Origin: JADFRG01 sp036986135
GTDB lineage: Bacteria > Chloroflexota > Anaerolineae > Anaerolineales > E44-bin32
Assembly (NCBI GenBank): GCA_036986135.1
Contig: BTQZ01000003.1
Coordinates: forward strand, 1-64,000
Reading direction: 5' to 3'
Length of the DNA stretch: 64,000 bases
Shown piece after piece: positions 16,962 through 25,992 of the stretch. The notes beneath the pieces were generated by a model. The model ran no database searches. It had not been told where the DNA came from and was given only the letters and a program-made list of their open reading frames with translations. Position 1 is the stretch's first letter; every line of letters begins with the position of its first letter. The position numbers and the translations under genes are program-made.

Positions 16962-17735
16962 CTAACCCCTCACCGCACGCGCAAAGACTAAGTACCCGGT
17001 GTGAGCCACCATGCGATCGGTGGGGCGGAGACGCTGCGGATTCGGCTTGTAGAACCGAAGCATGATCTCACACACTTCGGGCAGTGCGAAAAACTTTCCC
17101 TCCAGTTCGCTCAAGAAGCGACTGACCTGATTGGCGGTGGGCAAGATCACACCCAGCATCCCGCCGTCTGCCATGGCCTCACGTGTCTGGCGCAAATAGC
17201 GATGCGCGTGTGGCAGGTCCAGGAATAGGGATCCAATTCCTTGCTCTGCGAACCCGCCCTCAATGTCGAGCTGTTTGAGTTCAACCCTCTCGCGCAATCC
17301 GACGCGTTCCAGATTACGGCGGGCGAGCTGCAGCATGTCTTCGCGCCGATCGTAGGAATAAACCATGCCCTGTGGCCCAACTGCCCAGGCAAGTGCGGTT
17401 GTTAGCGCGCCCGATCCGGTGCCGGCTTCAACGACTTGAACCCCCGGACCAATTGAGAGGCGAAGGAGAATGTAGCCAATCTCTTTGGGATAGATGATCT
17501 GAGATTGGCGCTTGGTGTGAAGCAGGACATCCCTGAGGGATGGCTGCAGCATCAGGAATTCATGGTCCAGGTGGCTCGTCACGGTGCTGCCCCAGGGTAA
17601 CCCGATAAGATGCTCGTGCTGCAACACGCCACGATGGGTCTGCAGCTGCAGATTCGGGTCCAGCCGAACGATGAACTGCTTAGCATTTTTCGCGATGAGC
17701 ATTGCCAGATCGCCGGATTGGCTGAACTCAGTCAC
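16962..17735 (-). CDS. trmI: tRNA (adenine-58-N1)-methyltransferase family protein
   Basis: The protein has a short N-terminal beta domain and a class I SAM-binding fold with VVEAGTGSGALTTALAW and YSYDRREDMLQLARRNL, diagnostic of TrmI, which methylates A58 in the T-loop of tRNA. I place the start at the GTG at 17735 (VTEFSQSGDLAMLI), giving 257 residues. This matches family N-termini and overlaps the upstream methyltransferase by 8 bases. A TTG at 17768 would extend it 11 residues with a longer overlap. The Nudix gene follows by 4 bases. Confidence 0.88.
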   Translation of the reverse strand: MTEFSQSGDLAMLIAKNAKQFIVRLDPNLQLQTHRGVLQHEHLIGLPWGSTVTSHLDHEFLMLQPSLRDVLLHTKRQSQIIYPKEIGYILLRLSIGPGVQVVEAGTGSGALTTALAWAVGPQGMVYSYDRREDMLQLARRNLERVGLRERVELKQLDIEGGFAEQGIGSLFLDLPHAHRYLRQTREAMADGGMLGVILPTANQVSRFLSELEGKFFALPEVCEIMLRFYKPNPQRLRPTDRMVAHTGYLVFARAVRG

Positions 17736-18384
17736 CTTGGTCTGCCATTTTCTCCGCCCTCGACGCAACGAGGCGGATCACCCTTGAACGCTTTAGCAAC
17801 ACATCCTTCCGGCGAACAAGAAACCCCGCTTTGGAGATCGGATCGGCCCATGAAGGTTGAAGATCCGCGTACTCACCTGTAGCCCGGAAGAGCCAGGCCG
17901 CCATGCGATCGAGATAGCCGGTGCCGCGGATCTCCGCCATGGGCACGACCCGGTACTGGCCCTCAGGCTGGAGAGTTCGACGGGCCTCAAGCAATGATTC
18001 TGGGTCCAGGATGAATTCAGTCGGAAACGTGCTGAGCAGCGTGGCGAATGCGACCTCTGGAAAGGGGAGCGCCTGCGCCCGGGCCTGGACCACTCTGGAA
18101 TCCTGGCCAGCCTGCTTCAGGCGGCGGCTGGCCATACGGCACATCTGGCGCGAAGCATCGACCCCAAACGCATGCCCGCCGCGCCGATTGATTTCGAGAA
18201 GGAGATGCCCGGGTCCGTGCGCAATCTCAAGCATGGGCCCGGCCGGAAAGGGGTCTAGCACCGCTCGCACCCAGTCGTCCCACTGGCCCACGGACACCGC
18301 CCAAGCCACGAGGTCATAGGACCAGGCCAGAGACGTATAGAAGTGGCGGAAAAAGAATCGCAGGAAATTGCGAAAGACCCTCAT
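17728..18384 (-). CDS. Class I SAM-dependent methyltransferase
   Basis: From the ATG at 18384 the protein has 218 residues; a longer reading would run back through mgtE in another frame and is rejected. It has the UbiE/methyltransferase-11 layout: FYTSLAWSYDLVAW, then motif I MLEIAHGPGHLLLEI, an acidic VDAS after strand 2, and LPFPEVAFATLLSTF for motif IV. Motif I has H in place of the usual first Gly (E-I-A-H-G-P-G). The substrate is not predictable. The start overlaps the mgtE stop (ATGA), and the gene overlaps trmI downstream. Confidence 0.85.
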   Translation of the reverse strand: MRVFRNFLRFFFRHFYTSLAWSYDLVAWAVSVGQWDDWVRAVLDPFPAGPMLEIAHGPGHLLLEINRRGGHAFGVDASRQMCRMASRRLKQAGQDSRVVQARAQALPFPEVAFATLLSTFPTEFILDPESLLEARRTLQPEGQYRVVPMAEIRGTGYLDRMAAWLFRATGEYADLQPSWADPISKAGFLVRRKDVLLKRSRVIRLVASRAEKMADQGD

Positions 18385-19733
18385 TGGAGATTGGATAGCG
18401 CCATCGCAGATAACGATAGAAACAGGGCGAAGCCGACGCTGTCGGTTACGGTGGTCACCAAGACCGAAGAGGCCAGGGCGGGGTCGAGCCCTAGCGTCCT
18501 GAGGGTGATTGGAACGAGAGCGCCGGCGAAACCCGCTATTAGCATGTTGCCAATCAGCGCCAATCCCAAGATAACCCCAAGCACGGCGTTTCCCTGCCAA
18601 AGCCAGACCGCTAATCCGAGAACCGTCCCCACCAGTACCCCCGCCAGTAATCCGGTGAGGCTCTCTTTCAACACGGTGCGCCACGCGCTGCGCAGCTCGA
18701 TCTCACCCAGGGCAATGGCGCGCACGATGAGGGCCAGGCTCTGAGTGGCCGTGTTCCCACCCATGCCGGCCACAACGGAAAGAAAGATGGCCAGGATTGC
18801 AACCTCAGCAATCAGCAGCTCGAAATTCGACACCACCCATGCAGCAAACAGAGCAGTGACTGCGTTCAAGTACAACCAGGGAATTCGCTTCCGGAGGGAG
18901 AAACGGATCGAGCTGTGAATTGAGAGGTCGGAATCCGAGACGTTCGCCAACCGGTAAATATCCTCGGTGGCCTCTTCCGCCACAACATCCAGGACATCGT
19001 CATGGGTGATCACTCCCACCACCACCCCTCGATCATTCACCACGGGTAAGGCGGCCAGGTCATAACGCGCCATGCGGAGCGCCACCTCCTCTTGATCCTC
19101 CTGTGCACGGGCGTGCATCACCTCCGGATCCATGATGGTCTCGAGCTTAGCGTTCGGATCCGAGATCACCAGATCGCGCAATCCCACGATCCCGACCAAT
19201 CGGTCGGCCTCGTCCTCCACATAGAGGTAGTAGGGCGTCTCCGCACTCGGTTCCACCTTGCGCAGGGTCTGGATCGCTTCCGAAGCGGTGGTCCCCATCG
19301 GAAGCGCAATGAAGGAGGTCGTCATCCTCCCGCCAGCCGTTTCATCACCGAAGGGCAGGAGCGGACGGACGTTCATGGCCTCTTCCATCTCGGCCAGCGC
19401 CTCTTCCGCCCGGTCGGCGGGCAAGTCGCCGAGCACGTCCGCCGCTTCGTCCGGCTCCATCTCGTCCAGGACGTCGGCCAATTGCTCCGTATCAAACGTC
19501 TCGGCCACTGCCGCGGCCTGCTCGTCTTCTAATTGCTCCAGAAGATCGGCGGTTGCTTCCAGATCTAAGCGTGGCAGAAGCGCAGCCTGGTCCCTGTCAT
19601 CAAGATCCGAAAAAGCGTCCGCCCGATCGACGGGGTGCAGGTCGGTGAGGGTGTCGATTGCGGCCTGAACTTCGCCTGCCTCCAGCGCAGTTCTAATGCG
19701 CGCCAGCGCAAGCTCGATTTGTGAGGGATCCAC
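18381..19733 (-). CDS. mgtE: Magnesium transporter MgtE
   Basis: The 450-residue protein has the MgtE order: N-terminal superhelical MgtE_N domain (about 1-130, with LPRLDLEATADLLEQL), two CBS domains (about 135-260), then five membrane helices (about 285-450) with the conserved pore region VVAGMGGNTATQSLALIVRA. CBS and N domains sense cytoplasmic Mg2+ and gate the channel. It is followed on the minus strand by the methyltransferase, with a 4-base overlap, and preceded by ctpA. Confidence 0.95.
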   Translation of the reverse strand: MDPSQIELALARIRTALEAGEVQAAIDTLTDLHPVDRADAFSDLDDRDQAALLPRLDLEATADLLEQLEDEQAAAVAETFDTEQLADVLDEMEPDEAADVLGDLPADRAEEALAEMEEAMNVRPLLPFGDETAGGRMTTSFIALPMGTTASEAIQTLRKVEPSAETPYYLYVEDEADRLVGIVGLRDLVISDPNAKLETIMDPEVMHARAQEDQEEVALRMARYDLAALPVVNDRGVVVGVITHDDVLDVVAEEATEDIYRLANVSDSDLSIHSSIRFSLRKRIPWLYLNAVTALFAAWVVSNFELLIAEVAILAIFLSVVAGMGGNTATQSLALIVRAIALGEIELRSAWRTVLKESLTGLLAGVLVGTVLGLAVWLWQGNAVLGVILGLALIGNMLIAGFAGALVPITLRTLGLDPALASSVLVTTVTDSVGFALFLSLSAMALSNLQ

Positions 19734-19766
19734 GGGAACCCCCTCTCTGTCTTGTTTTAGGGGAAC

Positions 19767-21038
19767 CTAGCGGCTCGGGCCTGCCTCACCCAACAGAAGC
19801 TTGATAGCTTCGTCGAGCTGCGGATCCACGCCTTCGTCAAGGCCCGATTCGGGAATCAGAACCTCGACGTCAGGGGTGAGACCGATGCCATGAATGAGGC
19901 GGTCACCTGGAGTATACCAACGGGCAATTGTGACGCGGACAGCACCTTGATTGTTGTCCAGTTCAACCCAGTTTTGTACGGAGCCCTTTCCGAAAGAGGT
20001 CTCGCCGACCAGCAGGCCACGCCCGTGATCTTGGATTGCGCCTGCCACGATCTCGGAGGCGGAGGCCGAGCCTCCATTGATCAATACAACCAACCCTATT
20101 TCAGTCGCCTTGCCGCCGGATCTTGCCTGGTAGATTGTCTCCTCACCATCGCCAAACCTTTCGATCAGGATGACACCATCGGGGATGAATTCTGAAGCGA
20201 CATCAACCGCGGAGTTCAAGAAGCCTCCACCATTGCCGCGCAGGTCCAGAATCAGTCCTACTGGATCGTCTCGCAGCAAATCTCTGAGCGCGCGAGCTAA
20301 ATCGGGTGCGGTATCCGCACCGAAGGTCAGGAGACGCACATAGGCGATATTGTCATCGAGCATCTCGCTCTGGACGCTGGGGAGGTCGATCTTGGCGCGA
20401 ACAATCTCGACGTCGAACGGTTCCGCAAGCCCCTCGCGCCGGAGGGTGAGATTGACGGGAGTTCCGGCCGGGCCCAACACCTGGCGAATGACGAGGCTGG
20501 CGTCCAAGCCAGTAACGTCCTCACCGTTCACCCCTATGACCTCATCTCCAGCTTGCAGCCCGGCCTCCTCGGCGGGCGATCCGGGCATGGTGGAAATGAT
20601 TGTCAGGTACTCGGCCTCCGAATCCACCCAGGCGCCAATGCCCTCATACTCGCCATTTAGCGGAAGGTTCGCCTGGAGGAACTGCTCTGGATCCATGTAG
20701 GAAGTGTGGGGATCCTCAAGCGCATCCACCAAGCCGCGAATCGCGCCGCGCATGAGTGCTTCATCGTCAAGCGGCTGGTCGACGTAATCATCATGCAGAA
20801 TTTCCCAGGCTTCCCAGAAAGGTGCGATCAGCTGCTCTTGATCTGCATCCACTTCGGGGGTGATCTCATCGCGGGAGATGATCTGCGGAATGGCGAGTTC
20901 GATGGGCCGCGCTTCCCCGGAGGCCGCAGTGATGCGCGGGGCCACATATCCGAGGGCCACTCCGGTGGTAAACGCGAGTCCGGTCAATCCCATCCCGACC
21001 GCCAGTACCAGGCCGACTTTCCAGGCATTTGATCTCAT
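19767..21038 (-). CDS. ctpA: S41 family C-terminal processing peptidase
   Basis: The 423-residue protein has an N-terminal membrane helix (about 8-30), so the rest lies outside the membrane. A PDZ domain (about 115-200, PGSPAEEAGLQAGDEVIGVNG) precedes the S41 fold. The catalytic Ser sits in GGSASASEIVAGA (about 325) and the Lys in SFGKGSVQ (about 351). CtpA-type enzymes trim or degrade extracytoplasmic proteins. AGGAG lies seven bases before the ATG, and an extended -10 element is seen upstream. Confidence 0.95.
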   Translation of the reverse strand: MRSNAWKVGLVLAVGMGLTGLAFTTGVALGYVAPRITAASGEARPIELAIPQIISRDEITPEVDADQEQLIAPFWEAWEILHDDYVDQPLDDEALMRGAIRGLVDALEDPHTSYMDPEQFLQANLPLNGEYEGIGAWVDSEAEYLTIISTMPGSPAEEAGLQAGDEVIGVNGEDVTGLDASLVIRQVLGPAGTPVNLTLRREGLAEPFDVEIVRAKIDLPSVQSEMLDDNIAYVRLLTFGADTAPDLARALRDLLRDDPVGLILDLRGNGGGFLNSAVDVASEFIPDGVILIERFGDGEETIYQARSGGKATEIGLVVLINGGSASASEIVAGAIQDHGRGLLVGETSFGKGSVQNWVELDNNQGAVRVTIARWYTPGDRLIHGIGLTPDVEVLIPESGLDEGVDPQLDEAIKLLLGEAGPSR

Positions 21039-21071
21039 GAGGACACTCCTGATTCAAAACAACCGAGTGAA

Positions 21072-21080
21072 ATTATCACA
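21072..21080 (-). promoter_or_regulatory. Extended -10 element for ctpA
   Basis: The minus strand reads TGTGATAAT about 35 bases before the ctpA start, an extended -10 box. No good -35 is seen at normal spacing, which is common with extended -10 promoters. Confidence 0.4.
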
Positions 21081-21135
21081 GGTTCATAAGAGAAGCATGA
21101 ACAATAGAGGGAAAGGGCGCAATGCGGAATGGAGG

Positions 21136-21930
21136 CTAGTCGAAGTGGCGAACGGTCCAAGAGTCGATGAGCGAATCGTAGGCCTCAGATCCAGCCGCCT
21201 CCACATATTGCAGGATTTCGCGTCCGTCCAAAGGGTAGTTTGGGTAACATGAAGTGGGCCAAGCTCCTCGCGAAGCCACTGCTACGGCCGACACAACGGA
21301 TCCATCTATATCCGCTCGATCGAGTCGCGGCACGATCTCTTCCGCTGTAATGAGCACTTGTTCGGCGGCGTAGGCTAGTTCCCGATCCACTCCCCAATTC
21401 CGTCCGAGCTGTGCGTTGCCCATGGGATCGGCCTTCAAGGCATGAATGACCGCGAGATCGCACTGCAGGGCGGGGAAGGCGGTCAGCCTGGCTCCTGTGT
21501 AAGGATCGATCACTTCCTTCACGTCGGGCCGAAGCTTCATGAGGTCGGTGCCCTGCCAGGCCAGGGAGGGCATGAAGCCAACCCCAGAGAGGGCCGCGCG
21601 TAGTCCGAGTGCCAGGCTGGCCTCACTCTCTTCAATGATTTCCAGCTCGCCGGCAGACGAAGCCTGCGTGAAATTCGGCGCTAACCCGAAGGCTTCCAGT
21701 CCAAAGTAACAGGTTCTGACACGCGAGACCAAGCCCGCGCCAACGAGCAAGTCACTTTCTAAGCCGGCCGTGAAGGAAAGCAGCGTCAGGTCAAGCGCAG
21801 GTGGGTTGGCGAGTACTGCGAGCGCGAATGCCACCGGCCGCCGATAGTTCGTCACGCCTCCCAGGGCCAACACACCGTCGCCTTCCGGCAGCATTGCGAC
21901 ACCTTCCTGAATAGCGATTCGCTTATCCAT
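21136..21930 (-). CDS. Glutaconate CoA-transferase subunit A-like protein (lone subunit)
   Basis: Starting at MDKRIAIQEGVAML the protein has 264 residues. The N-terminal Gly-rich strand (LALGGVTNYRRPVAFA) and the middle part (PDVKEVIDPYTGARLTAFPALQCDLAVIHA) match subunit A of GctA/IpdA-type CoA transferases. These move CoA between carboxylic acids and normally pair with a B subunit holding the catalytic Glu. No B subunit is adjacent: one neighbour is a small membrane protein, the other ctpA. It may have a partner elsewhere or a changed role. It overlaps the upstream small gene by 8 bases. Confidence 0.8.
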   Translation of the reverse strand: MDKRIAIQEGVAMLPEGDGVLALGGVTNYRRPVAFALAVLANPPALDLTLLSFTAGLESDLLVGAGLVSRVRTCYFGLEAFGLAPNFTQASSAGELEIIEESEASLALGLRAALSGVGFMPSLAWQGTDLMKLRPDVKEVIDPYTGARLTAFPALQCDLAVIHALKADPMGNAQLGRNWGVDRELAYAAEQVLITAEEIVPRLDRADIDGSVVSAVAVASRGAWPTSCYPNYPLDGREILQYVEAAGSEAYDSLIDSWTVRHFD

Positions 21931-22174
21931 CGGGTTCTGGGGGCTCGGCACCCTCCGACTCCAGTTTGGAAACGCGCTCCCTTAATTCGCTCATCGCCTG
22001 GTCTTGCTCAGCCCAGGGATTCCTGGCTGCCTTGGCCGCGCGCCTCAGCATATCCACCTGGCGATGTGTTCCGCCGCGCCTTACCGCGAGAATCAAACCA
22101 CCATTCACAGCGACAATGATTAACAGCGTCAGGCAGATGACAGCCGCCGGACTGAATCGAGGTACGGTTTCCAT
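21923..22174 (-). CDS. Small single-helix membrane protein with coiled-coil tail
   Basis: From the ATG at 22174 the product has 83 residues: a short N-terminus, one membrane helix (about 8-30, AAVICLTLLIIVAVNGGLIL), then a charged helical tail (QDQAMSELRERVSKLESEG) likely to coil. No family is recognised. It is divergent from mutL and overlaps the CoA-transferase-like gene by 8 bases, suggesting co-expression. Its ribosome-binding site is weak. Confidence 0.6.
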   Translation of the reverse strand: METVPRFSPAAVICLTLLIIVAVNGGLILAVRRGGTHRQVDMLRRAAKAARNPWAEQDQAMSELRERVSKLESEGAEPPEPDG

Positions 22175-22239
22175 TCTGCTCTGGCGAGTATATGCAGTCA
22201 CGGGGTGGCGGTCAACCTGCGGCTTTATAATCCCTCACC

Positions 22240-23925
22240 ATGGCCATTCACGCGTTGTCCGATGAAGTGTCTTCCGCGATCGCGGCAGGAGAAGTCGTCG
22301 AACGACCATCTTCGATCGTGAAGGAGTTGATCGAAAACTCCCTGGATGCGGGCGCCACGACGATCCAGGTTCAAATTATAGGCGGCGGGAAGTCGCTAAT
22401 TGAGGTTGCCGATAACGGATCTGGAATCCCCCACGGCGAGGTCAAGCTGGCGATCGAGCGATATTCCACCTCGAAGTTGGACACGATCGGTGACCTGCGA
22501 GCGATAAGGACGCTCGGCTTTCGGGGCGAAGCCCTCGCCTCCATCGCTGCGGTATCTCGCATGGTGCTGACCACCCGCCCAGTCGCAGAGCCAGTAGGTA
22601 CACGGCTGCAGATCGACGGAGGTCGTGTCGGGGAGACTGAGGCGGCTGGTACTTCCGAGGGCACAACCGTTCAAGTGAAAGATCTCTTCTACAACGTGCC
22701 GGCCAGGAAGCGCTTCTTAAAGTCGGATACCACGGAACGCGGTTGGATCTCACGCCTCGTGACACGCTATGCCATGGCTTATCCTGAGCGCCGCTTCGAA
22801 TTAACGAGTGACGGTCGAATCAAGCTGCAGACCAGTGGAAATGGAGATCCCCTGGAGGTACTCGCCGAGGTATACGGCTTGGAGGTAGCGCAGCAGATGA
22901 TTCCGATCCCGACGGTCTCCAGCGAGCGGATTACGATCTCTGGATTCGTGGGCGCGCCTTTCGTTAATCGGTCGAATCGACGGGAAATCACACTGTTTGT
23001 CAACGGGCGATGGATTCAAGACGTGAGTTTGGGCTCGGCTGTTACTCAGGCCTATCATACATTTCTGATGGTCGGCCGCTATCCTATTGCGCTGCTGGCC
23101 ATCGAAGTGCCGCCCGAGGGCATGGATGTCAATGTGCATCCTGCCAAGGCGGAAATCCGCTTCGAAAATCCGGGGCTGGTATTTTCGATCGTTCAACGCG
23201 CGGTGCGTGCTACGCTGTTGGGGCAATCGCCCGTTCAGCCAGTCTCCGTTGAGCCCATCTGGTCCGTGGATCGTCTTCCGCAGACATTTGATGGCTCAGA
23301 TCCCGTGGAACGCACGCTCGAACCAGCGGCCCAAAGCACCATGGCCGTTCCAATCCTGCGCTCGGTTGGTCAGGTGGGCGCTACTTATCTCGTAGCGGAA
23401 GGTCCCGATGGCGTATACCTCATCGATCAGCATGCGGCACATGAGCGAGTGCTGTTTGACAAGCTCATGGCGCAGGTCGAGTCGGAGCTCCCAGAGTCAC
23501 AGGGATTGCTCCAGGCGGAAACCGTCGAGCTGACGGAGGTTGAAGCCGAGTTGGTGGGGAACAACCTGGGAGCCCTGGAATCGTTGGGGTTCGCGATCGA
23601 GCCGTTCGGAGCACGCGCCTATCGCGTGCGGGCAGTGCCAGTTGCGGTGTCAAACTTATCACCGGAGCGGGCGCTGAGGGTGGTGGTCGAGGATTTTGAG
23701 GAGGACGAAACGCCGCTCGCGGCTGAAATAGAAGCTCGGCTGGCCGCACGCGTCTGCAAGCGGGCCGCAATCAAAGCCGGCCAGGTAATGTCTCTGGAGG
23801 AGCAGCGACAGCTGATTTCGGATCTTGAGCAGAGTTCCTCGCCTCGAACTTGTCCTCATGGGCGTCCTACCATGGTGCATCTATCTGTGGCCGCCCTTGA
23901 GCGCCAGTTTGGGCGAAGAGGGTAG
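22240..23925 (+). CDS. mutL: DNA mismatch repair protein MutL
   Basis: The 561-residue protein has the GHKL ATPase N-terminal half (ENSLDAGATTIQV, DNGSGI, TLGFRGEALAS). The C-terminal half (about 365-561) holds DQHAAHERVLF, a CKRAAIKAGQ segment and CPHGRPT. Those three motifs form the metal site of MutL endonucleases, so it probably nicks DNA itself, as expected where MutH is absent. The last acidic position of the DQHA motif is Asp rather than Glu. No mutS is nearby. Confidence 0.95.
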   Translation: MAIHALSDEVSSAIAAGEVVERPSSIVKELIENSLDAGATTIQVQIIGGGKSLIEVADNGSGIPHGEVKLAIERYSTSKLDTIGDLRAIRTLGFRGEALASIAAVSRMVLTTRPVAEPVGTRLQIDGGRVGETEAAGTSEGTTVQVKDLFYNVPARKRFLKSDTTERGWISRLVTRYAMAYPERRFELTSDGRIKLQTSGNGDPLEVLAEVYGLEVAQQMIPIPTVSSERITISGFVGAPFVNRSNRREITLFVNGRWIQDVSLGSAVTQAYHTFLMVGRYPIALLAIEVPPEGMDVNVHPAKAEIRFENPGLVFSIVQRAVRATLLGQSPVQPVSVEPIWSVDRLPQTFDGSDPVERTLEPAAQSTMAVPILRSVGQVGATYLVAEGPDGVYLIDQHAAHERVLFDKLMAQVESELPESQGLLQAETVELTEVEAELVGNNLGALESLGFAIEPFGARAYRVRAVPVAVSNLSPERALRVVVEDFEEDETPLAAEIEARLAARVCKRAAIKAGQVMSLEEQRQLISDLEQSSSPRTCPHGRPTMVHLSVAALERQFGRRG

Positions 23926-23981
23926 GAGCTCCAGCAAAGGGAGATATTCGGCCTCCGCCTTCGGGCTCCTATTAGTCTGTG

Positions 23982-25241
23982 CTAGCTACGCGGCCGGGTC
24001 GTGAGGACCGTCGACGGTCCCACGGGAAGCCTGACCGCAAAAGTAGCACCCTCGCCAAGGGCACTCTCAACGGATATCGACCCCTCATGGCTCTCGGCGA
24101 TGCGTTTCGCTATCACGAGCCCCAGACCCGTTCCCTGAACATCGTCTTCACCGTCCCCCGCTCGATAAAACCGCTGGAACAATCGCTCCTGATCTTCAGG
24201 TGAGATCCCGCGCCCCGTATCGCGAACTTCCATCAGCACTTCATCGCCCTCCGAGCGGAGGGAAACGGTCACTACGCCCCCTGGTTGGCTGTATTTGATG
24301 GCGTTTGTCAGCAGATTCAGCAGCAGCTGCTTGAGAATCTTTCGATCGCCGTGAACCGAAGCCAGCGAGGCGTCAAATTCGGTCTCCAGCTCGATCTCTT
24401 TGGATTCTGCCTGAGCGCGTACCACTTCCAGTGACTCCTGAGCGAGTCCGCCCAGATGAACCGGCTCACGCTTGAAGTGCACGCGGCCTGATTCCAGGCG
24501 TGAGAGTTCCAAGAAATCGGTCGTGAGATCGTTCAGGCGTTGCACCTCGTGCAAAATCGTCTGACTCAACTTGGTGCGCTGATCTTCGGGGAGTTCGGTT
24601 CGCTGAAGCAGATGCGAGGCGGCCGTCAGGGCCGCCAGCGGGGTTCGCAGCTCGTGCACGATTTCGGCGATGAGGTCGCTTTGCATAAAGAGCTGGCTAT
24701 TCTCAATGGCTATGGCGGCCTGAGCGGCGAGCGTCTGCAGAATCTGCACATCCTCGTCGGTGAAAATGCCTTCGGTCTTGTTGACGGATTCGATAACCCC
24801 CAAAACCTTGTCTTTCGTGCGCAGCGGAACACCGAGGATGCTTTGGGTTTCAAATCGCGTTAAGGCATCCATCTCTCGATAGAAGCGCGGATCGTTCATC
24901 ACGTCCTGGGAGACGATGGGTTCCCCGTGTGTGAAGACCCAGCCCGCGATGCTGTTGTCGGCGGGAATGGCCCGCTGTCCGACGCCGCTCACTAGTGCGC
25001 CGGTGGCTGCCTCGAAGTAAAGCGAGTGGGTCTGCTTTTCATATAACAGGAGCGAGGAGGCTTCGCTGTCCGTTAGCTCCCTGGCGGCCACCACGATGCG
25101 CTGGAGCAGCGTATTCAGGTCGAAAGTCGCGGCCAGATCAGAGGTCAGTTCCAGCAGACGCTGGTAGCGATTCAGGAGTTTCGGGTAGTTACGGATGGCG
25201 GTTTCCGGGCCAGGGGGATTACTGCTCAAGACGCACCTCAT
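23982..25241 (-). CDS. GAF-domain sensor histidine kinase
   Basis: This soluble kinase of about 419 residues has a GAF domain (about 35-185), a HisKA dimerisation helix with the phospho-acceptor His in EIVHELRTPLAALTA (about 194), and an HATPase domain with N, G1 (DTGRGIS) and G2 (GTGLGLVIAKRI) boxes (about 300-410). There is no membrane segment, so the signal is cytoplasmic. The ATG at 25241 overlaps the sirtuin gene by 23 bases; a TTG near 25229 is an alternative. It is the last gene of a minus-strand unit with the receiver-TadZ fusion and the sirtuin. Confidence 0.9.
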   Translation of the reverse strand: MRCVLSSNPPGPETAIRNYPKLLNRYQRLLELTSDLAATFDLNTLLQRIVVAARELTDSEASSLLLYEKQTHSLYFEAATGALVSGVGQRAIPADNSIAGWVFTHGEPIVSQDVMNDPRFYREMDALTRFETQSILGVPLRTKDKVLGVIESVNKTEGIFTDEDVQILQTLAAQAAIAIENSQLFMQSDLIAEIVHELRTPLAALTAASHLLQRTELPEDQRTKLSQTILHEVQRLNDLTTDFLELSRLESGRVHFKREPVHLGGLAQESLEVVRAQAESKEIELETEFDASLASVHGDRKILKQLLLNLLTNAIKYSQPGGVVTVSLRSEGDEVLMEVRDTGRGISPEDQERLFQRFYRAGDGEDDVQGTGLGLVIAKRIAESHEGSISVESALGEGATFAVRLPVGPSTVLTTRPRS

Positions 25242-25992
25242 CAACAATCATTGGCAACAGCTCGGCCACGTCACCGGCAAGGACTATATCGGCTCGCGAA
25301 TCGAGATAGGTAGGCTCCTGGTTAATTATCAGTAATCGAGCGCCGTGCTCGACTGCGCGATAGGGGAGTTCCGCTGCAGGAGTGACCTCCAGCGAAGAGC
25401 CGCCAACGATGACCATGTCCGCCGCATCGAAGAGCACATTCGCCGCTGCCAGCGCTTCGTGCGGCAGTTGTTCGCCAAAGAGAACGATCTCGGGCTTGAG
25501 CGGGCCGCCACAGGATTCACAATATGGAGCGCTTCCGGTCTCAACGAAATACTCGAGCAGTGGCCCCCCATCATGGCGCTGGAAGCACTCTACACAAACC
25601 GCCTCCCGCAGATGACCATGAAGCTCATAGACGTTCTTTGATCCCGCGCGCTGGTGCAATCCATCCACATTCTGGGTCACAATACCGTGAACGATCCCGT
25701 CCTCTTCTAGGGACGCCAGCGCGATATGGGCTGCATTCGGCTGCGCGATCCAGATCATCTCTGCTAGGGAATGGAACCAACCGTAGAATTTTTCAGGATC
25801 GTAGCGAAAACTGGCAAGTGAAGCGACTTCCATTGGATCGACCTGGCTCCAAACACCGGAATGCGCCGATCGAAAATCGGGGATTCCAGAGGGGGTCGAG
25901 AAGCCAGCGCCTGTTAGGGCAACCGCACGTTTCGAGTTTCGCAGCAGATCCGCTGCCTGACGCGTTTGAAGCTGGAGACTCGTCCCGCTCAA
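25219..25992 (-). CDS. cobB: Sir2 family NAD-dependent protein deacylase
   Basis: The 257-residue protein has GAGFSTPSGIPDFR (NAD pocket, about 28-41), TQNVDGLH (about 106), the catalytic His in ELHGHL, four zinc cysteines (CVEC and CESC) and GGSSLEVTPAAELP near the C-terminus. It removes acyl groups from lysines using NAD. The start is probably the TTG at 25992, which overlaps the stop of the upstream gene in TTGA. Its place between a response regulator and a histidine kinase is unusual. Confidence 0.93.
   Translation of the reverse strand: MSGTSLQLQTRQAADLLRNSKRAVALTGAGFSTPSGIPDFRSAHSGVWSQVDPMEVASLASFRYDPEKFYGWFHSLAEMIWIAQPNAAHIALASLEEDGIVHGIVTQNVDGLHQRAGSKNVYELHGHLREAVCVECFQRHDGGPLLEYFVETGSAPYCESCGGPLKPEIVLFGEQLPHEALAAANVLFDAADMVIVGGSSLEVTPAAELPYRAVEHGARLLIINQEPTYLDSRADIVLAGDVAELLPMIVDEVRLEQ

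Noticed and set aside
17728..18684. 318-codon version of the SAM methyltransferase
   Set aside because: The first 100 codons overlap mgtE in another frame and have no conserved sequence; the ATG at 18384, overlapping the mgtE stop, fits the family.
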